A stretch of DNA of 64,000 nt from Caballeronia fortuita (GTDB lineage Bacteria; Pseudomonadota; Gammaproteobacteria; Burkholderiales; Burkholderiaceae): assembly GCF_001544835.2 (NCBI RefSeq), contig NZ_FCNX02000009.1, forward strand, positions 248,001 through 312,000. Direction: 5' to 3'. Made by a program: the position numbers and the translations under genes. The notes under the pieces are model-generated. The model saw nothing but the letters and a program-made list of their open reading frames with translations. It searched no databases and had not been told where the DNA came from. The number at the start of each line of letters is the position of its first letter. Position 1 is the stretch's first letter. Positions 8,041-15,535 of this stretch are shown one piece after another.

Positions 8041-9705
8041 AGCTTGTGTGAAAACACGTCGATCGCCTAAACTGGATTAACTGATTCAGATGGGTGACCG
8101 GATGAAGCGATTCATAGAAGGTGAAGATCGCAAGCAGGTGACGCTGCTTCCAGAATGCCTCGATGACTTTGTTGCTGAGGACAATCCGGTAAGGGTTTTC
8201 GAGGCATTCGTTGAAGAGCTTGACCTTGCATCATTGGGCTTCGATGGCGCAATGCCGTCGGTTACAGGTCGCCCGTCCTATCATCCAGCAGTGCTCCTGA
8301 AGATCTATATCTACGGGTACCTTAACCGGATTCAATCAAGCACGCGTCTTGAGCGCGAATGCCAGCGCAATGTTGAGTTGATGTGGCTCACGGGCCGACT
8401 GGCGCCGGACTTCAAGACCATAGCCGATTTTCGTCGTGACAACGGTACCGGCATTCGCAACGTGTGTCGCCGCTTCGTGATGCTCTGCCGTGAGCTGAAG
8501 CTGTTCTCGCAAGCGCTGGTCGCAATTGACGGTAGCAAGTTCAAGGCAGTCAATACGCGGGATCGCAACTTCACCGAGGGTAAAGTCGACAAGCGCCAGA
8601 AGCAGATCGAGGAGAGTATCCAGCGGTATCTGAGCGCGCTGGAGACCGCCGATCGTACGCAACCCGCGGAGCTCGAAGCGAAGACGGCCCGATTGCAAGA
8701 TAAGATCGCGCGCTTACGCGAGCAGATGCGGAACCTCGATCAGATCAAGGAGCAACTCAAAACGCAGCCTGATGGCCAACTCTCGATGACAGATCCCGAC
8801 GCGCGCTCCATGGCGACGAGCGGCAAAGGCTCGGGAATGGTGGGGTACAACGTGCAGGTGGCCGTTGACGCCAAGCACCATCTCATCGTGGCTCACGAGG
8901 TCACAAACTCTGGCAGTGATCGGGCACAGCTAAGCCCCATGGCAAAAGCTGCGCGTGACGCGATGGGCAAGACAAGGCTGCGGGCAGTCGCCGATCGTGG
9001 TTTTTACACCAGAACTCAGATTAAGGAGTGCGCCGATGCGGGGATTGCGGTCATGCTGCCGAAGCCAACAACGTCAGGTGCGAAATACCATGGCCGGTTC
9101 GACAAGGCAGACTTCATCTACATTGCGCGGGACGACGAATACCAATGTCCAGCTGGAGAGCGAGCAATTTACCGATACACCAGCGAGGAACACGGGATGC
9201 AGCTACATCGATACTGGAGCAGCGCCTGTTCGCAATGCAGAATGAAGTCACAGTGCACTCCCAGCGGCCAACGACGGATAAGTCGATGGGAGCATGAGTC
9301 GGTGCTGGAGGCAGTGCAACGCCGGCTCGACAAGACGCCCGACGCGATGACGGTGCGCAGGCGAACCGTTGAACATGTCTTTGGAACGTTCAAGCACTGG
9401 ATGGGCTACACGCAGTTCCTGACTCGCAGGTTGCCTAACGTAGGTACCGAGATGAGTCTGAACGTACTCGCCTACAATCTCACGCGAGTGCTGAGAATCC
9501 TAGGTTTCAAGAAGACGATGAAGGCAATGCGGATGGTGGGTGCGTGAGGACCTCGAGGTCCTAAACAAAGCCATCACGCTCCTTTAAAACGCACCCGAGA
9601 CGCTTACCCTCGTCGTCACCGTAATGAGCGCAAACGTAGCCAAATGCGCCGCTGAGGGCGCGGTCATGCGCGGCATCGAAATTCCATCAAGTTTCCACAC
9701 AACCT
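8041..9705 (+). mobile_element. complete IS1182-family insertion sequence
   Basis: The transposase gene is bracketed by imperfect inverted ends. The left end starts AGCTTGTGTGAAAACACG at 8041. The right end, read inward from 9705, is AGGTTGTGTGGAAACTTG. Outside them the same six bases, GGGTCG, occur at 8035-8040 and 9706-9711, a target-site duplication. Element length is therefore 1665 bp. With an intact transposase it is probably still mobile or recently inserted. Confidence 0.85.
8090..9547 (+). CDS. IS1182-family DDE transposase
   Basis: The 485-residue transposase is intact. The DDE triad can be placed at D147 (LVAIDGSKF), D302 (AVADRGFYT) and E428 (VEHVFGTFKHWMG, with the K/R following as usual). 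A coiled-coil-like insertion (160-225) and a cysteine cluster (C353, C380, C383, C389) are standard for the IS1182 group. The N-terminal part (FIEGEDRKQVTLLPECLDDFVAEDNPVRV) is diagnostic. A second ATG at 8102 is an equally plausible start. It lies inside the inverted repeats of the element. Confidence 0.95.
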   Translation: MGDRMKRFIEGEDRKQVTLLPECLDDFVAEDNPVRVFEAFVEELDLASLGFDGAMPSVTGRPSYHPAVLLKIYIYGYLNRIQSSTRLERECQRNVELMWLTGRLAPDFKTIADFRRDNGTGIRNVCRRFVMLCRELKLFSQALVAIDGSKFKAVNTRDRNFTEGKVDKRQKQIEESIQRYLSALETADRTQPAELEAKTARLQDKIARLREQMRNLDQIKEQLKTQPDGQLSMTDPDARSMATSGKGSGMVGYNVQVAVDAKHHLIVAHEVTNSGSDRAQLSPMAKAARDAMGKTRLRAVADRGFYTRTQIKECADAGIAVMLPKPTTSGAKYHGRFDKADFIYIARDDEYQCPAGERAIYRYTSEEHGMQLHRYWSSACSQCRMKSQCTPSGQRRISRWEHESVLEAVQRRLDKTPDAMTVRRRTVEHVFGTFKHWMGYTQFLTRRLPNVGTEMSLNVLAYNLTRVLRILGFKKTMKAMRMVGA

Positions 9706-9842
9706 GGGTCGGCTACGGCCCCATGACGCCAGCCGCCAACGACGAACGCTGCACGAGTCGTTGCAGTATGAACGTCTAGCTCGCCGATCGCCGGTGGGCT
9801 GGGATAAGCGGATAATCCCGGCATGCATCGCCAATCGCCGGC

Positions 9843-11024
9843 CTACACAAGCGCCAATGCTGGGTCTGTGTCACTGAACCGATAGCCCCCACCGGCTCGC
9901 TTGGCTTCATACATCGCCGTGTCTGCCCTTTTCAGTAGGCCCCCAAGTGACTCGCCCGCCGCCGCGCGCGTCGCAGTCCCGATGCTCAAGCCGACCGGTA
10001 GAAAGTCATCAGCAAGCGGGCGAACGGCGGAAAGGAGCCTGTTGCATAGCTGGTCGATTTCATGACGGCTCCGAAGTCCAGGAGCGATAAGTACGAACTC
10101 GTCACCGCCGACCCGGGCGAGCGTATCGCCCGACCGAGTAACGTCCCTTAACAAATCCGCGACGCGACGGAGGAGTGCGTCCCCGGTCGCGTGGCCCAAC
10201 TTGTCGTTCACCGACTTGAAGCCGTCCAGGTCAATGAAAAGAGCTGTGACCGGGCCGCCGTCGTCGCCAGCGCCGTCCTGCAAGTGATCGAGCGTTCGAT
10301 CGAGTTCTCGCCGGTTTGGCAGTCCCGTCAACGCATCGCGGTACGCTGCGCGACTCATCCGCTCGGTGCCCCGGACGACGCCCCGGAACGCCCTCTTCTG
10401 CATCCTGAAAGCGAACGCGAGCATTGCTGCGACGGCAAGTAAAAGCCCGGCGAACGCACAGCCGGTCAACTCAACCCGGTGCGTCTCGTCAGCGAGCCCG
10501 GCGGCTCTTCTTGCCTCGCACTCGGCGGCAAGCTTTGAGACCTGCACACGTATCCGGTCCATTGCGTCCCTGCCGGCGTTGGTGTTGACGACCTTTAACG
10601 CATCGTCGTGCTGTCCACGCCTTTGCAGATCTATCGTCAGAGCCAGCTCGTCGAGCTTGGTCGTCACATCCGCCGTAATCTTAGTTAGCGCTTCCCGTTG
10701 ATGTGGACGGTGAAGGGAATGAGTTAGCTCCTGCAGCGCTGTTAAGGCTTTCGTACTGCCGTTCTCGAACGGTTCCAGATAGATTTCGCTGCCGGTCAAT
10801 AGAAAGCCGCGTTGACTGGTCTCCGCTCGTTCTACGCCGCTAAGAAGCGCATTGCTTCGCTTGATAAGCAACGAGGCGTCGTTCACAAGATCGACGTCCT
10901 CGATCACGGCGTGAGCTTGCAATACCGCAGCGATGGCGCACGCTACCAGTGCGGCGACAATGACCGCGTAGATCAGCATGGAGCGCCGTTGCTCCACTGC
11001 GATGGTTTCTCGAACTTCAGTCAT
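9843..11024 (-). CDS. membrane diguanylate cyclase (CHASE3-GGDEF)
   Basis: The 393-residue product has one transmembrane helix at about 17-37, a helical periplasmic CHASE3-like sensor (about 40-180, with RAETSQRGFLLTGSE), a second transmembrane helix (about 185-207) and a GGDEF domain. The active site GGDEF (306-310) is intact and the product-inhibition I-site RSGD (297-300) is correctly spaced five residues before it. It should make cyclic di-GMP and be feedback-inhibited. I chose the ATG at 11024 because the longer in-frame start adds 15 unconvincing residues. It is divergent from the histidine kinase gene. Confidence 0.92.
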   Translation of the reverse strand: MTEVRETIAVEQRRSMLIYAVIVAALVACAIAAVLQAHAVIEDVDLVNDASLLIKRSNALLSGVERAETSQRGFLLTGSEIYLEPFENGSTKALTALQELTHSLHRPHQREALTKITADVTTKLDELALTIDLQRRGQHDDALKVVNTNAGRDAMDRIRVQVSKLAAECEARRAAGLADETHRVELTGCAFAGLLLAVAAMLAFAFRMQKRAFRGVVRGTERMSRAAYRDALTGLPNRRELDRTLDHLQDGAGDDGGPVTALFIDLDGFKSVNDKLGHATGDALLRRVADLLRDVTRSGDTLARVGGDEFVLIAPGLRSRHEIDQLCNRLLSAVRPLADDFLPVGLSIGTATRAAAGESLGGLLKRADTAMYEAKRAGGGYRFSDTDPALALV

Positions 11025-11380
11025 GTGTGCGCGAAAGATAAGTCCGGAGCTGGTTGTGCCCGGTGACACCGATTCTACTTGCGAGAATTCAGAACGAACG
11101 AGAGAACAAGCCGCTCTTTCCTAGCCTAATCGCGTCGCAACGGAGTCTATAGGTAATTCCTACGTCGGGTGCGTTTCAGGAGCATGAAAGTACGCCATCG
11201 TCCTGAAACCGTCGTGAAACCCTATCGGGAGTTTCTGAACGCGCTGTGGCCGTGTTTTCCGACTCTATATTGCTGAGTGGCAAGGGCGGGCAGGACTTCG
11301 TCCCTGGATTTGTTCGTCTCTGATCTTCGCGACCACCGGGTAGCAAAGGCAGCTACGTCCGTCTTGCCGACTACATCCGT
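11025..11380. other. divergent intergenic region, cyclase / kinase
   Basis: This 356-base stretch separates the cyclase from the kinase. Family-like coding sequence for the kinase extends back to about 11363 (see that entry). I see no clear promoter or operator. Confidence 0.4.
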
Positions 11381-12517
11381 GTGGAGGTGGATGGAATTGT
11401 TGACGAGTTCGCTGCGTTCGCGCGAGATAACGTGCAAAGCGCCAAGCGGCTCACGGCCGAGGAGTTGCGCGACACTGCCGCTGATTTGCTGAAGCACGCA
11501 GCCGATGACATGGACTCGCGTCAAAGCGAGGCAGAACGGTCCGGAAAAAGCCGTGGCGACTCGCCGCAGAACTCACCTCCGCTTACCGAAGACGCCAGGA
11601 GTCACGCACGAGACCGCCTTGCCGCCAGCTTTTCGATGACGGAGTTGATGTCGGAATTCCGTGCTCTCCGCGCAAACGTGCTCAGGCGATGGCGCGACGC
11701 CAATGTTGACGATCCTGCTACCGCCATTGAAGAAGTCGTTCGCTTTGACGAAGCGATCGATCAGGCGTTGACGGAGTCGATCGCTTGGTACGCGTCGCAG
11801 ACCGACCGGTCGCGCGAACTGATGTCAGGGATGATTGCGCATGATTTGCGGAACCCCCTCGGCGCCATTGTGATGTCGGCGCACTATTTGTTACGCAGTG
11901 ACGCGATAGCCGGTCCGGAGATGAAAGCAGCGGGACGTATCCTCTCTAGCGCAACGACGATGAAGAAGCTGGTAGGGGATCTGCTCGACTTCACGCAGGT
12001 GCGCATGGGCGGCCATCTTGCCATGACGCCTGTGAACATGTCGTTGCGTGATGTCTGCTTGGACGCAGTGGAGGAACTGAAGGCGTTCCACCCTGATCGC
12101 ACCATCGAGGTCACTCAAAGCGAGTCCGTCGACGGCTACTGGGACCGGGATAGGCTACATCAGGTGATTTCGAATCTGGTCGCCAACGCACTCGGTCACG
12201 GCGCCGCAGATGCTCCAGTGACCGTTAGCGCGGCCTTAGAAGGGGCCTGCGCACGACTCGACGTTCACAATCTTGGCGAGCCAATCCCGGCCGAGAGCCT
12301 CTCGGAAATTTTTGATCCGCTCAAGCGCGTCCCGCAGACTGGGGCGCGTGCGCACCCGTCGACGGGCGGCGTCGGGCTAGGCCTGTTCATCGTCAAAGAA
12401 GTTGCTCGGGCGCACGGCGGTTCGGTCGCGGTTGCATCCTCCCGTGAGGCCGGCACCACGTTCACTGTCAAGTTGCCAAGGAAATCATCGGCATGCGCGC
12501 AGCAGCGCGACTTATAA
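11381..12517 (+). CDS. soluble sensor histidine kinase, N-terminus uncertain
   Basis: No membrane segment is visible in the 378-residue product. An N-terminal helical sensor (about 1-130) precedes the phosphoacceptor H154 (MIAHDLRNPLG), the N-box (HQVISNLVANA, 260-270) and the glycine-rich ATP lid (GGVGLGLFIVKE, 329-340), so the core is complete. The only start codon in frame is GTG at 11381, but family-like residues (LADYIR) are encoded just upstream at 11363-11380 without any start until a TGA. Start loss or an upstream frameshift is therefore possible. No response regulator lies next to it; a receiver relic is found at 25.5 kb. Confidence 0.85.
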   Translation: MEVDGIVDEFAAFARDNVQSAKRLTAEELRDTAADLLKHAADDMDSRQSEAERSGKSRGDSPQNSPPLTEDARSHARDRLAASFSMTELMSEFRALRANVLRRWRDANVDDPATAIEEVVRFDEAIDQALTESIAWYASQTDRSRELMSGMIAHDLRNPLGAIVMSAHYLLRSDAIAGPEMKAAGRILSSATTMKKLVGDLLDFTQVRMGGHLAMTPVNMSLRDVCLDAVEELKAFHPDRTIEVTQSESVDGYWDRDRLHQVISNLVANALGHGAADAPVTVSAALEGACARLDVHNLGEPIPAESLSEIFDPLKRVPQTGARAHPSTGGVGLGLFIVKEVARAHGGSVAVASSREAGTTFTVKLPRKSSACAQQRDL

Positions 12518-12796
12518 GCCGCGACGAAAGAAAGCTCGCTGAAATGCGGGCACGTGCGTCCGACTAGGCGAATACAGCTGCACATCCGTGTTCATAGCGG
12601 CCATGAAGGGACATTCGTCAGTTGCGCGCGTCGCCATTTCAAGGTCGGCACCCTGTTCGATATCCGCCACTCAATGCGGATCTGGTCGGAAGGCAACTCG
12701 GGGTCGGCAAGCGAAAGCGCTCTGGGTAATCGCGGCGTTCGCCGGCCTTCGGCACCCCGCCACACGTTAGAATGCGGCTTTAAGTGCCTTGACATC

Positions 12797-13585
12797 ATGA
12801 TGCTCGCGCTCAAGCTGACGCTGGTCCCGTTGTTTCTGCTTGTCGTTTCGATGTCAGGGAAGTGGTGGTGACCGTCGGTCGCTGGCTGGTTGGCTGGATT
12901 GCCGGTTGTAGCTGGGCCGATTTTGTACCTCTTGACGCTTTCCCACGGGCCTGCCTTCGGAGCCCGCGCAGCGAACTTATCGCTGGCGGCAATCCTAGCG
13001 TCCGAGGCGTTCAATTTCGCTTATGCGTGGACGTGCCGATCGCGCAGTTGGCCAATCGCGTTAATTGCAGGTCTCATCGTCTGGTTCCTGTCCGCATGCG
13101 GTCTCTCGCTCCTGCCGACCTCGCCATTCTGGGCCTCGATCGCTGCAGTCACAGCAGTTTGCTGTGGGCAGTCGTTCTTGCCGAGGACTTCGGCCGTAAC
13201 GGCCGGCGCGCCTCTTTCTCGGTTCGATCTGCTCGGCAGAATGACCGCTGGGGCTCTTCTGACTTTGTCTGTCACATCGGTGTCGGCCTGGGTAGGCCCA
13301 ACGTGGAGCGGGTTGCTTGCGGTCTTCCCGCTGCTCGGGATCATCCTTTCCGTTTCGTCGCATCGCGCGTACGGTCCGGCTTTCGTGATTTCGCTATTGC
13401 GAGGTATGGTGCTGGGGCGTTTCTCATTCGCCGCGTTTTGTCTTGTTCTGACTTTCGCGCTTCCCTTCCAACGACCGATCGTGGCATTCCTCGAAGCGGC
13501 GTTGCTCGCGATGATTGTTCAATGGTGCACGAAGCGCATTGCAGCGAGGCAAGGACGGGCGTCAGTCGTCGTTGCCGCTGAATGA
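12797..13585 (+). pseudogene. conserved integral membrane protein, in-frame TGA
   Basis: An ATG at 12797 begins a hydrophobic reading frame (MMLALKLTLVPLFLLVVSMSGKWW) that meets TGA at 12869-12871 and continues in the same frame through about seven further hydrophobic segments to 13585. Both halves fit one protein: the family I recall has a glycine at the interrupted position (W-G-P), so GGA to TGA is the simplest change. The downstream part could be re-initiated at TTG 12890. Function is unknown; it resembles uncharacterised proteobacterial membrane proteins. A sequencing error would also explain the stop. Confidence 0.7.
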
Positions 13586-13948
13586 CGCATTGCATCCCGC
13601 GCCAGTTGAGCGTGGCGGATCAGGAGGGCGGGCACCGGCCATCTGCGGTCGTTGGCCGTCGCGCACAAACGGTCATTTGAGTGACTGTCCTAGGCTAAAC
13701 AATCGTCATTCGCCTATCGACGGATCGCCTTCAGCGATCTCACGGGATTTCGAGAAAATTCAAGCCGAAGTCCAGAAATATTTAATGGTGACCGGATCAC
13801 CGACGCAAAGCGTTGATTTGACGACCGGCGGCAATTGCGCGCCGACACGTCGCTGGCATAATCTTGCTGCACTGATTGGGGCACCTTTGATCGAGCGCAT
13901 CAAGGAAGCACGAGCGGACCGGCAAGACAATGAAAAAGCGGGGAAGAA
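13586..13948. other. upstream region of the 528-aa/PLD gene pair
   Basis: This stretch is lower in GC than its flanks. It contains AT-rich segments around 13745-13790 that could hold a promoter for the pair at 13949. I see no gene. Confidence 0.35.
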
Positions 13949-15535
13949 GTGGCCGACAACGAAACGACGGGGACGGGCCGTCCGGGCTGGACCGCCCGAG
14001 ACGACAAGAGCGGACTTGACCCGCTCGGAATGCAAACTACCAGTGTTGCGCTCTATCAGCGCCTCCTGCCAGGTATCAGCAACGTGACATTGCGCGTGCG
14101 CTATTACGGGTTTTATGTGTGGTTGGCGCGGCACTATTCGAAGGTGGTCCGGGATACCTCAGTCGATGAATGGTGCCGATTCGTGAGGCGTGCCGAGGCG
14201 CTGTACGCCCTTGTTGCCCAAGATTGCGACGACGCGCGCGGGGTGGCGGGCAGCAGGTGGGCAAAGCGAACGCTCGCTGCCGAAAGCAGAAGCGGTATCA
14301 GGTTCTCTCGCTACACAGATCGGCAGTCCGGGCAGTCCCAATACCTCAAGCAGAAATTCGGCGCTTTCGGGGCGGCCTATGGTTCCCAGCTTGAGGAGAT
14401 CGGGCTGTTGACGTACCTAGACAAGCACGAGATTCCAGTGCCCACCAGTTATACTGGGGAGCGCCTCGCTAAGGCATTTGGGACCGCAGTCGGGCGTGCT
14501 GGCACCCTGTTCTTGGAGACAGTCAAGAGCGGTGCCGTCCAGAAGAGCGAACTGAAGCGCATGGCTCACATGCTCCCCTCGGCGATCGAAGAAGACAGTG
14601 TGGAGCGGCAGCTTTACGAGGACATCCTGTTTGGACGGATGAATGCTCCAGACAATGGGGCGACGCCGCGCAGTCAGACACTCCGACTAGTACTGCGAAC
14701 CGCGCAATACCTCGGCTGCTGGCCCGACCGATGGGAGGTCAGGTGGGCGCTTTATTCCGCCCACGGCTACTCCGGTGAACCATTGCCAGCCGTCCCGGAC
14801 GCAGAGGAAGCGCAGGCATTTGCGTGGAAGGTGTACCACGCGAACGATATGCTCCAAGTGTGCTACGGCGCTTTGCTCAAGTATTTGCTGGATATTTTGG
14901 GTGGCAGTCCCTCCGGCATGTCGATGGGACGCTTGCTGTCGGCTGTTGTTCCCCGTATCACCGCAGAAGTCGGGGAGGACGTGCTGACTTGGCAGGATCT
15001 CGTTGACTCGATCGGGATGGTGGAAAACGCATGGTCCGACGAACCAGCGGCCGAGTGGATGTTGCAAGATGCGATTACGGCGCGTGCCAGCGACGTCGCA
15101 GTAAGCACCAGCGAATATGCTGCAAACGCATTGAGGCTCCTGGCGGTGCTATACGCCCGCTTCATTGATCAACTAGAGCGCGTGCAGTCTGAGTTGCCGG
15201 TGCTTTCGCGTTCAATCTATCTTCCGTCGATCGTCTCGGAGTTGAACTTCTTCAAGGCACGCGCCGGGGAGTCGATCGGCGACATCGTGAGCCGCCTTTT
15301 GCGTGAGCGGATCATCGAGCGCCATCTGTGGGTGGCGATTCAGAAACTACGGTCGCAAGGTGATTACACGTTCCTGCTCGAAACCGATGACGGGAAGGTA
15401 CGCGTTAGGCAGAAAGACAGCCCATCCTTCACGAATCCCCGACTCGCCCCGGCGATTTCTTTTCTGGGCGATCTATACCTGGTGGACGATAGCGGTCTCA
15501 CTGCGGCTGGCAAAAGGATCATGGAGGCAGCGTGA
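13949..15535 (+). CDS. unrecognised 528-aa protein, partner of PLD-like protein
   Basis: I do not recognise this family. The product is soluble, rich in alternating aromatic and basic residues (LRVRYYGFYVWLARHYSK near residue 50), mostly helical by appearance, and ends in a small segment with winged-helix character (residues 430-528, DDSGLTAAGKRIMEAA). The GTG at 13949 is preceded by GGGGAAG. Its TGA overlaps the GTG of the next gene by four bases, so the two are translationally coupled and probably act together. The partner is a phospholipase-D-like protein, suggesting a nuclease-associated function such as phage defence; this is inference. Confidence 0.75.
   Translation: MADNETTGTGRPGWTARDDKSGLDPLGMQTTSVALYQRLLPGISNVTLRVRYYGFYVWLARHYSKVVRDTSVDEWCRFVRRAEALYALVAQDCDDARGVAGSRWAKRTLAAESRSGIRFSRYTDRQSGQSQYLKQKFGAFGAAYGSQLEEIGLLTYLDKHEIPVPTSYTGERLAKAFGTAVGRAGTLFLETVKSGAVQKSELKRMAHMLPSAIEEDSVERQLYEDILFGRMNAPDNGATPRSQTLRLVLRTAQYLGCWPDRWEVRWALYSAHGYSGEPLPAVPDAEEAQAFAWKVYHANDMLQVCYGALLKYLLDILGGSPSGMSMGRLLSAVVPRITAEVGEDVLTWQDLVDSIGMVENAWSDEPAAEWMLQDAITARASDVAVSTSEYAANALRLLAVLYARFIDQLERVQSELPVLSRSIYLPSIVSELNFFKARAGESIGDIVSRLLRERIIERHLWVAIQKLRSQGDYTFLLETDDGKVRVRQKDSPSFTNPRLAPAISFLGDLYLVDDSGLTAAGKRIMEAA

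Noticed and set aside
12869..12871. TGA as a selenocysteine codon
   Set aside because: The family position appears to be glycine, the protein is not a redox enzyme, and no SECIS-like stem was noted.
12862..13581. 239-codon plus-strand ORF in the membrane-protein region
   Set aside because: It overlaps the hydrophobic frame at 12890-13585, which is clearly the coding one; this frame lacks membrane segments.
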